From positions 32,866 through 96,865 of the forward strand of contig NKJD01000006.1 in the NCBI GenBank assembly GCA_002256385.1: DNA of 64,000 nt, in the 5' to 3' direction. The notes beneath the pieces are model-generated. The model saw only the letters and a list, made by a program, of their open reading frames with translations, did no database searches and had not been told where the DNA came from. The position numbers and the translations under genes were made by a program. Source of the DNA: Flavobacterium sp. BFFFF2. GTDB taxonomy: Bacteria > Bacteroidota > Bacteroidia > Flavobacteriales > Flavobacteriaceae. Below are positions 41,953-50,454 of the stretch, one piece after another (positions within the stretch are counted from its first letter, which is position 1; each line of letters opens with the position of its first letter).

Positions 41953-42726
41953 TCACTTTCGCAGACTAATTTTTTTGCTCAAAGCCGAAAAATCTTGTCG
42001 AATTCCCTGTAGCACATCTTTTACGTTAATCGCGCCCAGATCGTCTTGTTCAAATTCTTGGGTGGCAATGCTACACGCGTACCGCCAGATTTCCAATACT
42101 TCTGAAGTGTTCACCTCATATGGGTCATAAATCGGATTGTCCGATTTGGCCAATAACACATTACTGCCTTTTTTTACCAGCCGTTTGTAGGCAATGCCAT
42201 TCGTTTTGGTCACCAAGACATAGGTTTTGTTGTCCACCACGTCGGCCAAGCGTTCAATATATTCCCCAATGACAAACGAGCCTTCTTTGTGAGGAGGCAT
42301 CGAGTCGCCGGTAACTGGAAACGCCCGGTATTTCCCATTTCTCAAAAACGGCAGTGAAATATGCTGCAAGGCCTCAATAAATTCAGGATCGCTGTAGCCC
42401 ATCAGATAACCCGCCTGCGCTTTTTCGGGCACCAATTCAATCTTGTTTTCGCCCGCGCTGTCAACGGTAATGGGCAGCAAAATGCGATTTTCCTCCAACT
42501 GAATCAAATTTTCATAAGGCACCCGCCTGATATCAAAAGACAACAGCAAATCAATGCTGACATGAAAGTACCGTGAAATCTTTTGCAGGCAGTCGAGCGG
42601 CGGGTCGGTAGTGCCTTCATACTTGGCGTAACGCTCGCGCGGGATGAGCAATACATCCGCTAACTTTTGCTGTGTCATGCCACTTTTGACACGCAGGTAC
42701 CTCAGATTATCAGAAAATATGGACAT
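41953..42726 (-). CDS. XRE/S24-family self-cleaving repressor (LexA-like)
   Basis: A 257-residue regulator. Residues of about 7-62 are an XRE helix-turn-helix (LRYLRVKSGMTQQKLADVLL). The second half is a LexA/CI-type S24 peptidase: putative cleavage bond A105-G106 in EKAQAGYLMG, nucleophile S142 in VTGDSMPPHKEGSFVIGEY, and general-base K181 in GIAYKRLVKK. Family knowledge predicts self-cleavage after DNA damage. It is divergent from a Y-family/DnaE polymerase pair and separated by 98 bases with two palindromes, so it very likely represses itself and the polymerases. Confidence 0.92.
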   Translation of the reverse strand: MSIFSDNLRYLRVKSGMTQQKLADVLLIPRERYAKYEGTTDPPLDCLQKISRYFHVSIDLLLSFDIRRVPYENLIQLEENRILLPITVDSAGENKIELVPEKAQAGYLMGYSDPEFIEALQHISLPFLRNGKYRAFPVTGDSMPPHKEGSFVIGEYIERLADVVDNKTYVLVTKTNGIAYKRLVKKGSNVLLAKSDNPIYDPYEVNTSEVLEIWRYACSIATQEFEQDDLGAINVKDVLQGIRQDFSALSKKISLRK

Positions 42727-42734
42727 GTGTTAAT

Positions 42735-42749
42735 GTGAATTTAATTCAC
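42735..42749. promoter_or_regulatory. Candidate operator 1 (repressor side)
   Basis: GTGAATTTAATTCAC is a perfect 15-base palindrome. It lies 2 bases downstream of the minus-strand -7 box, covering the predicted start of the repressor transcript. Confidence 0.7.
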
Positions 42750-42751
42750 AA

Positions 42752-42759
42752 CAAATATA
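42752..42759 (-). promoter_or_regulatory. -7 box of the S24 repressor gene
   Basis: On the minus strand TATATTTG fits TAnnTTTG, 25 bases before the repressor ATG. Candidate operator 1 follows at once. Confidence 0.65.
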
Positions 42760-42781
42760 AAAATCTTTGGGAATATGGTTC

Positions 42782-42789
42782 TAGTTTTG
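42782..42789 (+). promoter_or_regulatory. -7 box of the polymerase operon
   Basis: TAGTTTTG fits TAnnTTTG; its last base is the first base of candidate operator 2. It lies 35 bases before the ATG at 42825. Confidence 0.6.
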
Positions 42790-42805
42790 TGAAATAATTT
42801 TTCAC
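42789..42805. promoter_or_regulatory. Candidate operator 2 (polymerase side)
   Basis: GTGAAATAATTTTTCAC has GTGAAA and TTTCAC as inverted arms around TAATT. It shares the GTGAA/TTCAC half-sites of operator 1 and overlaps the start region of the rightward promoter. Confidence 0.7.
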
Positions 42806-42824
42806 CTCAAAATATAAAAGCACG

Positions 42825-44006
42825 ATGTCACGGGCAATTGTACACATGGATTTAGACACGTTTTTCGTGTCTTGCGTCAGGCTTGAAAACCCGCAACTCA
42901 CTGGTATTCCACTCATTGTAGGAGGTGGCGAACGGGGCGTTGTCGCTTCTTGTTCCTATGAAGCGCGGTACTTCGGGGTGCGTTCCGCGATGCCCATACG
43001 CATGGCCATGCAACTTTGTCCGCAGGCTAAAATTGTCAAAGGAGACATGGAATTGTTTTCGAAAAAATCGCATGAAGTAACCGAAATTATTGAGGAATAT
43101 GCGCCCATCGTGGAGAAGGCAAGTATTGACGAATTTTATCTAGACATTACGGGGATGGACAAATTTTACGGTTGCTATAAATGGACCAACGAACTGATAC
43201 AAACCATTACAAAAGAAACGGGACTGCCCATCAGTTTTGCTTTGTCGGTGAACAAAACGGTGTCCAAAATTGCCACAGGCGAAGGCAAGCCCAAAGGCAA
43301 TCTGGAAATTCCACAAAATAGGGTCAGGCCGTTCTTAAATCCGTTGTCGATCCGTAAAATCCCCATGGTAGGCGAAGTGACTTTCAACCTGCTTTCGCGG
43401 CTCGGCATCCGCAACATCGAAAAATTATCGGAAACACCGGCCGAAGTGCTCCAAAGTATGATTGGCAAAAACGGATTGGAATTATGGAAAAAAGCCAACG
43501 GCATCGACAACAACCCGGTGGAACCGTACACCGAAAGAAAATCCCTTTCCACGGAACACACCTATTTACAGGATACCATTGACCTCAAAAAAGTAGAATC
43601 ATTGATTTTGGGGATGGTTGAAAAACTCTGTTACCAGGCTAGGTCCGAACAGTGGCTGGTGTCGACGGTTGCGGTAAAAATCAGGTATGCCAATTTTGAC
43701 ACCGAAAATGTGCAAAGAAAGGTGGCTTATACCTCTTACGACCACATACTCGGAAAATTGGCCTTGGAATTATTCCGCAAATTATACAACCGGCGCATGC
43801 GCATCCGACTGGTCGGGGTGTCGTTTATGGGGCTGGTCCGAGGAACCTATCAGATCAATATGTTTGAAGACACCGAAGAACTGTTGGCGTTGTATCAGGC
43901 CTTAGACAAAATGAAAACCCGCTACGGCTTCCACGCGGTGGGTCGGGCCGATGCCATGTTAAAAGCAAAGAGCATTCCCACAAAAGGCGAAAACCCTAAT
44001 TCCTAA
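42825..44006 (+). CDS. dinB: Y-family DNA polymerase (DinB/Pol IV type)
   Basis: A 393-residue translesion polymerase that appears catalytically intact: D9 in HMDLDTFF, and D102/E103 in SIDEFYLDI. The steric-gate region (FFVSCVRLEN), the YEARYFGVRSAMP finger block, the helix-hairpin-helix thumb (IPMVGEVTFNLLSRLGI) and the little-finger domain (RKSLSTEHTY onward) are complete. A clamp-binding motif QINMF lies at 343-347, and a 46-residue tail follows. It is transcribed away from the S24 repressor through candidate operator 2 and is followed 22 bases later by a DnaE polymerase, so an inducible mutagenesis operon is inferred. Confidence 0.93.
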   Translation: MSRAIVHMDLDTFFVSCVRLENPQLTGIPLIVGGGERGVVASCSYEARYFGVRSAMPIRMAMQLCPQAKIVKGDMELFSKKSHEVTEIIEEYAPIVEKASIDEFYLDITGMDKFYGCYKWTNELIQTITKETGLPISFALSVNKTVSKIATGEGKPKGNLEIPQNRVRPFLNPLSIRKIPMVGEVTFNLLSRLGIRNIEKLSETPAEVLQSMIGKNGLELWKKANGIDNNPVEPYTERKSLSTEHTYLQDTIDLKKVESLILGMVEKLCYQARSEQWLVSTVAVKIRYANFDTENVQRKVAYTSYDHILGKLALELFRKLYNRRMRIRLVGVSFMGLVRGTYQINMFEDTEELLALYQALDKMKTRYGFHAVGRADAMLKAKSIPTKGENPNS

Positions 44007-44028
44007 TTCCAAATTCTTTATTTTTCCG

Positions 44029-47000
44029 ATGTACCTCAACTGCCATTCCTTTCATTCGCTCCGCTTTGGCACCATTCCTTTAGACGATTTGGTGGCCCAA
44101 GCCGTTGGTTATGGGGTCACAGCCATGGCATTGACCGATCTGAATACCGTAACGGGCATCTACGATTTTATAAAGGCATGCAAGAAAGTAGGCATTAAAC
44201 CACTCGTCGGAATCGACTTCCGGAACAACGGCAAGCAACTGTATATTGGGCTGGCCAAAAACAGGGCCGGACTCGCAGAAATGAACCGTTTGGTGACCAA
44301 GCACCATTTTGAAAACACCCTGCTGCCTGAAGTAGCGCCCCCTTTTGACCACGTGTTTGTGATTTATCCGTTTAATAACGTCCCCGACGAACTGAAAGAA
44401 CATGAATTTATAGGCATCGGGGCCGACCAATTGCCCAAGTTGTATAACTACGTTTGGAAAAGAAGAATTTCCAAGATGGTCATTTTGCATTCGGTGACTT
44501 ATCGGACCAAGAAGGAGTTTAACCTACATAAAATACTAAGGGCCATTGACTTAAACATCATCGGATCTAAATTGACCGAAGCGGATTACTGCAAAGTATC
44601 GGAAGTCATGATTCCGATAGATCAACTTTTACAGCGATTCAATGATTTTCCGCAAATCATTCAAAACACGGAGGCCATCATAGCAGGCTGCCATTTTGAA
44701 TACGATTTTTATACGCCAAAAAACAAAAAACACTTTACCGGGAATTCACAAGACGACATGGAATTGCTGACAAAACTGGCTTATGAAGGCATGATTCGCC
44801 GTTATGGCGCCGAGCATGCCGAAGCCAAAGCCAGGGTGGAAAAGGAATTGAAAGTCATTCATGAGTTGGCATTTAGCGGGTATTTTCTGATTACGTGGGA
44901 TATTATTCAATACAGCCTGAACAAAGGTTTTTTACACATTGGTCGGGGCAGCGGCGCCAATAGTATTATTGCCTATTGTTTAGATATCACAAACATTTGC
45001 CCTTTGGAACTCGACTTGTATTTTGAGCGCTTTTTGAACGTCAATCGAAAAACGCCGCCCGATTTTGACATCGATTGGTCATGGCGTGAACGGGACACCA
45101 TTTTAACCTACATTTTCGATAAATATGGTCAAGATCATGTGGCGTTCTGTGGCACCAATGTCGAATTTAAATACCGTTCCATTTTCCGTGAAGTGGGCAA
45201 AGTGTTTGGTTTGCCCAAAGAGGAACTCGATGAATTGGCAAAAAAACCCATGAAAAAGCACCATAAAAACAACGTCGTGATGATGGTGCAAGATTATGGA
45301 ATGATGCTCGAAAAATACCCGAATCAGAGAAGTATGCACTCTTGTGGCATTATCATTTCAGAAGAACCAATCACCCATTTTACGGCTTTGGAAATGCCGC
45401 CAAAAGGGTTTCCGATTGTCCAATTTGACATGCACGTGGCCGAAGATATTGGCTTTGACAAATTCGATATTTTGAGCCAACGAGGCATTGGCCACATCGA
45501 TGACACCGTCAAATTAATCAGGGAAAACCAAGGAATCGAAGTCGATATTCGCGACACGTCGATTTCCAAAGATGAACCAACCTGCAACGAGCTGCTAAGC
45601 CAAGGAAAAACCATTGGGTGTTTTTACATTGAAAGCCCCGCCATGCGCGGCTTGCTCCGACGACTGAAGTGTGACAATTACAAAGTGCTGGTAGCCGCTT
45701 CGTCCATTATCCGTCCGGGCGTGGCCCAATCGGGCATGATGAAAGAATATATTTTCAGGCACAACCACCCCGACCGTTTCGAGTATTTTCATGAGGTGTT
45801 CAAAGAGCAATTGGGCGAAACATACGGCATTATGGTGTATCAGGAAGATGTCATCAAAATTGCTTTGCATTACGGTGGCCTTCCTGCCGCCGATGGCGAC
45901 ATCTTGCGTCGGGCCATGAGTGGCAAAGGGCGGTCAAAAGCTGCGCTGCAAAAGGTAAAAGACGACTTTTTTACTTCCTGTGCAAAACAGGGGCACCCAC
46001 TCGCATTAAGTCAGGAAATTTACCGCCAAATAGAATCCTTTGCGGGCTACTCCTTTTGCAAAGCGCATTCGGCCTCCTATGCGGTGGAGAGTTACCAAAG
46101 CCTGTACTTGAAAACGTATTACCCGATTGAGTTTATGACCGCGGTGATCAACAATTTCGGGGGTTTTTACCGCACGGAAGTGTACATCCATGAAGCGCGC
46201 ATGTCAGGCGCCAAAATCAATTCCCCCTGTGTAAACAAGAGCGATTATCAGACAAAGGTGTATGGCAAAAACATCTATTTGGGCTTTCAGCATCTGAAAA
46301 GTTTGGAATCAAAAACAGCGGAACTGATCACCAAGGAACGAGCAGAAAATGGCCCTTTCAATTCCCTAGAAGATTTTATCAACCGCATTCCCATCGGCAT
46401 TGAAGCGATCCAAATCCTCATTTTCATCGGTGCTTTTCGGTTCACCCGCAAGCCCAAAAACGAATTACTGATCATCGCCCGGCTGATTCTCATTAATTTC
46501 AGGCCCGAAAACCGCGACCTCCTGCTGCTGCAAGAACCGGTGAAGGAATATCAATTACCCGTTTTGGAGCGCTCGCCCTTTGAAGATGCTTTCGACGAAA
46601 TTGAACTGCTCGATTTTCCGGTGTCGGTGACCCCTTTCAACTTGTTGCAAACACGCTACAGGGGCGATGTCATGGCGAAGGATTTAACCAAACACCACAA
46701 GAAAACCGTGAAAATGCTGGCTTATTTGATTTCCAGAAAACACGTGCCCACCAAAAGAGGCGACATGTTTTTTGGCACCTGGATTGATGCGGAAGGCGCA
46801 TTTTTCGACACCGCACATTTTACCGACAGCCTGCAAAAATACCCCTTCAAAGGCGGCGGCTGTTATTTGTTACTAGGCCAAGTGGAAGTCGATTACCACT
46901 TTCCAACCGTTACCATTTCAAAAATGGAGAAAATGCCCTTTATCCCAGACCCCCGTTATTCCGCTACCGATGAAAAACGGTTTCAAACCCAACAACAAAT

Positions 47001-47085
47001 CCGCGAAGATGTCAGCCTAACCCACCGCGCCCCCTATCCGCAGGAACACGAAATTGGGCTGCCGAGGCAGAAGATGAAGCCGTGA
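44029..47085 (+). CDS. DnaE-type DNA polymerase III alpha subunit, probably the error-prone paralogue
   Basis: A 1018-residue C-family polymerase, shorter than replicative alpha subunits. The PHP domain comes first, but its metal motifs are altered: NCHSFHS where H-x-H-S is expected and ALTDLNTVTG where a His usually follows the Asp. The palm is intact, with the catalytic pair D345/D347 in PPDFDIDW, plus GRGSGANSIIAYCL, SMHSCGIIIS, DILSQRGIGHIDD, GGLPAADGDILRRAMSGKG and CKAHSASYAVESYQS. A C-terminal OB-fold region ends the chain. Its pairing with dinB behind an S24 repressor resembles the SOS mutagenesis cassettes of other bacteria. An ImuB-like inactive polymerase is not seen; the DinB here looks active. 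Confidence 0.92.
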   Translation: MYLNCHSFHSLRFGTIPLDDLVAQAVGYGVTAMALTDLNTVTGIYDFIKACKKVGIKPLVGIDFRNNGKQLYIGLAKNRAGLAEMNRLVTKHHFENTLLPEVAPPFDHVFVIYPFNNVPDELKEHEFIGIGADQLPKLYNYVWKRRISKMVILHSVTYRTKKEFNLHKILRAIDLNIIGSKLTEADYCKVSEVMIPIDQLLQRFNDFPQIIQNTEAIIAGCHFEYDFYTPKNKKHFTGNSQDDMELLTKLAYEGMIRRYGAEHAEAKARVEKELKVIHELAFSGYFLITWDIIQYSLNKGFLHIGRGSGANSIIAYCLDITNICPLELDLYFERFLNVNRKTPPDFDIDWSWRERDTILTYIFDKYGQDHVAFCGTNVEFKYRSIFREVGKVFGLPKEELDELAKKPMKKHHKNNVVMMVQDYGMMLEKYPNQRSMHSCGIIISEEPITHFTALEMPPKGFPIVQFDMHVAEDIGFDKFDILSQRGIGHIDDTVKLIRENQGIEVDIRDTSISKDEPTCNELLSQGKTIGCFYIESPAMRGLLRRLKCDNYKVLVAASSIIRPGVAQSGMMKEYIFRHNHPDRFEYFHEVFKEQLGETYGIMVYQEDVIKIALHYGGLPAADGDILRRAMSGKGRSKAALQKVKDDFFTSCAKQGHPLALSQEIYRQIESFAGYSFCKAHSASYAVESYQSLYLKTYYPIEFMTAVINNFGGFYRTEVYIHEARMSGAKINSPCVNKSDYQTKVYGKNIYLGFQHLKSLESKTAELITKERAENGPFNSLEDFINRIPIGIEAIQILIFIGAFRFTRKPKNELLIIARLILINFRPENRDLLLLQEPVKEYQLPVLERSPFEDAFDEIELLDFPVSVTPFNLLQTRYRGDVMAKDLTKHHKKTVKMLAYLISRKHVPTKRGDMFFGTWIDAEGAFFDTAHFTDSLQKYPFKGGGCYLLLGQVEVDYHFPTVTISKMEKMPFIPDPRYSATDEKRFQTQQQIREDVSLTHRAPYPQEHEIGLPRQKMKP

Positions 47086-47134
47086 AGCGAGAAGTGGGGG
47101 TGTAATGGTTTCAAAAACAGCTTTTTTTACCAAT

Positions 47135-47490
47135 GCTTTGGGCGTGCCCCGCCTGCCTAAGGCGAGGCGGGTCGGGCTGTCCGTTATATCTCCGCCAAGG
47201 CGGAGGATGCCACTGCCATCCCTCACGCGGGATTTTTGTTTCAGGTTTTCCTTCGGACCGTTCGCCCCTGAGGGTCTCGGGTCAAGTTTAGCTTCGCTCC
47301 GTTCGGCCTTTGGCCTCGGGTCAGGTTTCAGGTTTGTTTTTTAAGAACACTACCAACTTAAACCAGACACCTAGTTCCGCGGGGCGGCTCGCACAATCTA
47401 ATTTCATAGCGTGTACGAGCAGATCAAAACTAAAAAAGACAAGTAATAGCACTGGTCTATTATTGTGAAATTTATTTTTTACTGATTTTC
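47135..47490 (-). repeat. Long composite repeat, copy 5, inverted (right flank of the mutagenesis cassette)
   Basis: Read on the minus strand: a diverged left part (ACCAGTTGAAAATCAG, TACTTGTCTTTT, GCGGAACTAGGTGTCTGG), then heptad filler with two GACCCGAG elements (47289-47323 and 47253-47284), then the core at 47230-47135. The core has TCCGCC-TT-GGCGGA as in copy 2, and its second stem is CCCGCCT/AGGCGGG instead of CCCGTTCC/GGAACGGG, a fully compensated change. Confidence 0.85.
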
Positions 47491-47585
47491 AACTGGTTAA
47501 CTTTTTAAAACACGGAATCATTAACTTTGAAAGTAACGAATGCTAAAGTTGAAAAGCGACAAGGTACTTTTTAAATAAAACTAGT

Positions 47586-47801
47586 TTATCGTGAAATGAC
47601 CACATCTAAAATTTCTCTAAAAACATTTAAAAGGTTTATCATACCAAGAAGCGAAATAACACTAAGATAGATGAATCCGAAACCTGCTATATAACCTTTA
47701 AGATCTGTACTTGACAATCGAGATGGTTTTTTATAGGTGTCAAAAACAAAATAAAAACCAACTAAAAATAGTAGTAAACTAAATATCAAATTCATTATCA
47801 C
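47586..47801 (-). CDS. Small membrane protein, hypothetical
   Basis: A 71-residue protein with two predicted helices (about 4-19 and 38-60) and a short basic loop (FDTYKKPSRLSSTDLKG). It has the size and topology of the tandem pair at 39.7-40.5 kb without clear sequence identity. The start may be ATG 47801 or the next Met two codons later. Like the others, it is followed in its own direction by a long repeat copy. Confidence 0.55.
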   Translation of the reverse strand: MIMNLIFSLLLFLVGFYFVFDTYKKPSRLSSTDLKGYIAGFGFIYLSVISLLGMINLLNVFREILDVVISR

Positions 47802-48069
47802 AGGGTGAAATTATTTTTAAGCAAAAAATATTGTTTAGGTATTGACAACATTATGAATTTCAGTATTTTGAAACCAAAAGATAAACCAACACCCATGTCA
47901 AATATAGCGAAAAATATTACCGCATTTACGTCGTTTTACATTCTTTGTTAGGAGCATAGCGAATCGACGAGGCAATTACAACAACAAACAACTTGTTACA
48001 GTTGGTTTGTTGTGCTTAGATGGGTGAGGGTATAGAATTAGAGGGGCAATTACTTCGACACATTACGTT
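47802..48069. other. Gene-free stretch with a hairpin
   Basis: No gene seen. At 47981-48013 ACAACAAAC and GTTTGTTGT form a 9-base-pair stem with an inner AACT/AGTT pairing; no strong T run follows, so it is only a possible transcript end for the gene at 48070. Confidence 0.4.
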
Positions 48070-48504
48070 TTATTCTTTTGCTAACAATTCATTTGAATAC
48101 CACAACTGCCATTTTAGTGGTTTGATATTATCAATCAACAAATAATCATATTTGCAGTCAATCAAAATATCTAATCTTTTGTATGAATCTAGAATTACTA
48201 AAAGATGCTTTTGTTCTTTTTTATTAAAAACACAACTAATCGAAAAATTAGTACAACCACTAGATTCCTCGATTCTAAGATGTGTTTTTGCTACCATTTT
48301 ATCATCAATATAAATAACAGCGTTATTATCAAATCCCGTTTCAAAAAAAATCTTTAGAGTATCTCTATTCGACTTATTCTTAACACTGTTGTCAAAACGC
48401 GTTTCAACTTTAACCAAAACAGCTAGTATGATATCAAAATTCATCAACGTAACAGTAAAAAGTAGTACAATTAATCCCCACTTAATTACTGGTGTTTTTT
48501 TCAT
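48070..48504 (-). CDS. Membrane-anchored hypothetical protein
   Basis: A 144-residue protein with one helix at the N terminus (about 8-30: WGLIVLLFTVTLMNFDIILAV) and a soluble domain, including IYIDDKMVAKTHLRIEE and KKEQKHLLVILDSYKRLDILID, probably outside the cytoplasm. It resembles the protein at 41056 in design (one helix plus a beta-rich domain) but no sequence identity is evident. AT-rich; part of the accessory block. Family not recognised. Confidence 0.6.
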   Translation of the reverse strand: MKKTPVIKWGLIVLLFTVTLMNFDIILAVLVKVETRFDNSVKNKSNRDTLKIFFETGFDNNAVIYIDDKMVAKTHLRIEESSGCTNFSISCVFNKKEQKHLLVILDSYKRLDILIDCKYDYLLIDNIKPLKWQLWYSNELLAKE

Positions 48505-48667
48505 AGTTAAAATTTAAGAGTCAGCAAGATAAGATAAATTTTATGAAGTTCCAATTTCAACGCTTTCAGACACCTTCCAAACTTCCAACATTAATCAAGC
48601 CAAAAAAACAAAATATAGGGAAGCTCGCAATAGCTCCCTACAAATTCTATTTAATACACATTTCAAT

Positions 48668-48730
48668 TCTTAAACCTTAAACCTTAAACCTTAAACCTTA
48701 AACTTTAAACTTTCGACTTTCGACTTTCCA
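48668..48730. repeat. Heptad tandem repeat
   Basis: Five or six TTAAACC/TTAAACT units and two TTTCGACT-like units in a row, period seven. It lies 60 bases before the PASTA protein gene. Confidence 0.85.
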
Positions 48731-48787
48731 ACTGAACCCCGACTGGCATCAAAAAATAGCTTAAATTTGCCAATCATATTTCCAAAA

Positions 48788-49396
48788 ATGAGTTTGAAAA
48801 AATATTTGACTAGTAAGGTGTTTATTGCGCAGTCCATTGCGGCTTTGGGCATTGTTGGCGCGTTGTCCTTTGCTTTTTTTAGTTGGATCACTTTTGCCAC
48901 GCGGCATGGCGAAGAAATCCCAGTTCCCGACCTGACTAAATTGTCGGTGGAGCAAGCCGAAGAAAAATTGGACGCGCTCAATTTAGATTATAAAATTCTA
49001 GATACCGTTGATTTTCGGCCCGATATCCCAAAATTGGGTGTCGTAGAACAAGATCCCAGACCGGGCAGCAAAGTCAAAGAAGGCCGTAAAATTTACCTTA
49101 AACTCAATTCGTCTACTTACACCATGGTGAAAGTGCCTGAGTTGATTGAAAAAACATACCGCCAAGCCGTTCCAACCCTTGAAGCTATTGGGCTTAAAGA
49201 AGGGACCATTACTTATAAACCATACATTGGCAAAGACATGGTGCTTGAAATGCTTCAAAATGGCAAAAAATTGAAAGCAGGCGACAAAGTGCTCAAAGCC
49301 TCCAAAATTGATTTGGTGCTGGGCGATGGCAAACAATCATTTGAAGAAACACAAGTTGACAGCACCGCTGTTGACTCTATTCAGCCCGAACCTTAA
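48788..49396 (+). CDS. PASTA domain membrane protein
   Basis: A 202-residue protein with one N-terminal helix (about 13-37) and a periplasmic part. PASTA-type units are seen at about 46-110 (EIPVPDLTKLSVEQAEEKLD, GVVEQDPRPGSKVKEGRKIYLKL) and 115-185 (VKVPELIEKTYRQAVPTLEA). PASTA domains bind peptidoglycan fragments or related ligands in other bacteria; here no kinase is attached. ATG 48788 follows a TAAATTTG box at 48762-48769. Its stop overlaps the rluA-like start (TAATG), a pairing common in Bacteroidota. Confidence 0.9.
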   Translation: MSLKKYLTSKVFIAQSIAALGIVGALSFAFFSWITFATRHGEEIPVPDLTKLSVEQAEEKLDALNLDYKILDTVDFRPDIPKLGVVEQDPRPGSKVKEGRKIYLKLNSSTYTMVKVPELIEKTYRQAVPTLEAIGLKEGTITYKPYIGKDMVLEMLQNGKKLKAGDKVLKASKIDLVLGDGKQSFEETQVDSTAVDSIQPEP

Positions 49397-50433
49397 TGGA
49401 AACCATACATGATGGGTTTGAACCCGAAGAAGAACTCTTTGAACATCACCGTTTTACGGTTACCAAAGGACAATCATTGCTGCGCATTGATAAATTTTTG
49501 ATGCAATTGATTGAAAATGCCACGCGCAACAAAATTCAACAAGCGGCCGCCACCGGAAATATTTGGGTGAATGACTTGCCTGTGAAATCAAATTATAAGG
49601 TAAAACCCTTTGATGTCATTCGGGTGATGCTATCCCATCCGCCTTACGAACATTTATTGGTGCCTGAAAATATTCCTCTTGACATCGTCTATGAAGATGA
49701 GGCGCTGCTGGTAATCAACAAGCCAGCGGGCATGGTGGTTCACCCGGGCCATGGCAATTATTCAGGTACTTTGGTCAATGCATTGGCTTATCATTTTGAG
49801 CATTTACCTATGAATTCGAGTAATCGACCAGGACTTGTGCATCGGATTGACAAAAATACTTCTGGACTTTTAGTGGTGGCCAAAACTGACTGGGCCATGG
49901 CGCAATTGGCCAAACAGTTTGAAGAAAAAACCTCGGAGCGCGAATACATTGCCTTGGTTTGGGGAAGCGTAACCGAAGAGTCGGGCACCATTACGGGCCA
50001 TATTGGACGCCACCCAAGAGAACGCATGCAAATGACTGTTTTTCCAGATGGTGAACAAGGCAAACATGCCGTTACGCATTACAAAGTGCTTGAACAATTG
50101 GGCTATGTCACTTTGGTTTCATGCCAATTAGAAACAGGGCGCACCCACCAGATTCGGGCGCATATGAAATATTTGGGACACACCCTATTTAATGATGAGC
50201 GCTACGGAGGTGATCGAGTACTAAAGGGCACTACTTTTACCAAATACAAACAATTTGTAGAAAATTGCTTTCAAATTTTACCCCGACAGGCTTTGCATGC
50301 AAAAACCTTGGGCTTCGTTCATCCGATTACAGGCGAAAAGTTGCAATTTAACACCGAATTGCCGCAAGACATGGTGAGTTGCATTGAAAAATGGCGTAAC
50401 TATGCACATGCCTCGATTCAAACCGAGGTATAA
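49396..50433 (+). CDS. rluD: RluA family 23S rRNA pseudouridine synthase
   Basis: Converts uridines in 23S rRNA to pseudouridine. The 345-residue chain has an N-terminal S4 RNA-binding domain (LLRIDKFLMQLIENATRNKIQQAA) and the catalytic domain with the Asp of LVHRIDKNTSGLLVVAK, plus INKPAGMVVHPGHGN, ALVWGSV and TGRTHQIRAHMKYLGHTLFND. The overall layout is closest to RluD, but the exact target uridines are inference. Starts within the stop codon of the PASTA gene, so translation is coupled. Confidence 0.93.
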   Translation: METIHDGFEPEEELFEHHRFTVTKGQSLLRIDKFLMQLIENATRNKIQQAAATGNIWVNDLPVKSNYKVKPFDVIRVMLSHPPYEHLLVPENIPLDIVYEDEALLVINKPAGMVVHPGHGNYSGTLVNALAYHFEHLPMNSSNRPGLVHRIDKNTSGLLVVAKTDWAMAQLAKQFEEKTSEREYIALVWGSVTEESGTITGHIGRHPRERMQMTVFPDGEQGKHAVTHYKVLEQLGYVTLVSCQLETGRTHQIRAHMKYLGHTLFNDERYGGDRVLKGTTFTKYKQFVENCFQILPRQALHAKTLGFVHPITGEKLQFNTELPQDMVSCIEKWRNYAHASIQTEV

Positions 50434-50454
50434 TATCTATTAAAACGACTGTTT

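Noticed and set aside
47105-47344. 79-residue plus-strand frame after dnaE
   Set aside because: It is the translated inverted copy of the structured repeat core and GACCCGAG elements.
41429-47490. Composite transposon ending in inverted repeats
   Set aside because: The flanking repeats contain no transposase gene and no target-site duplication could be seen; only the inverted arrangement is supported.
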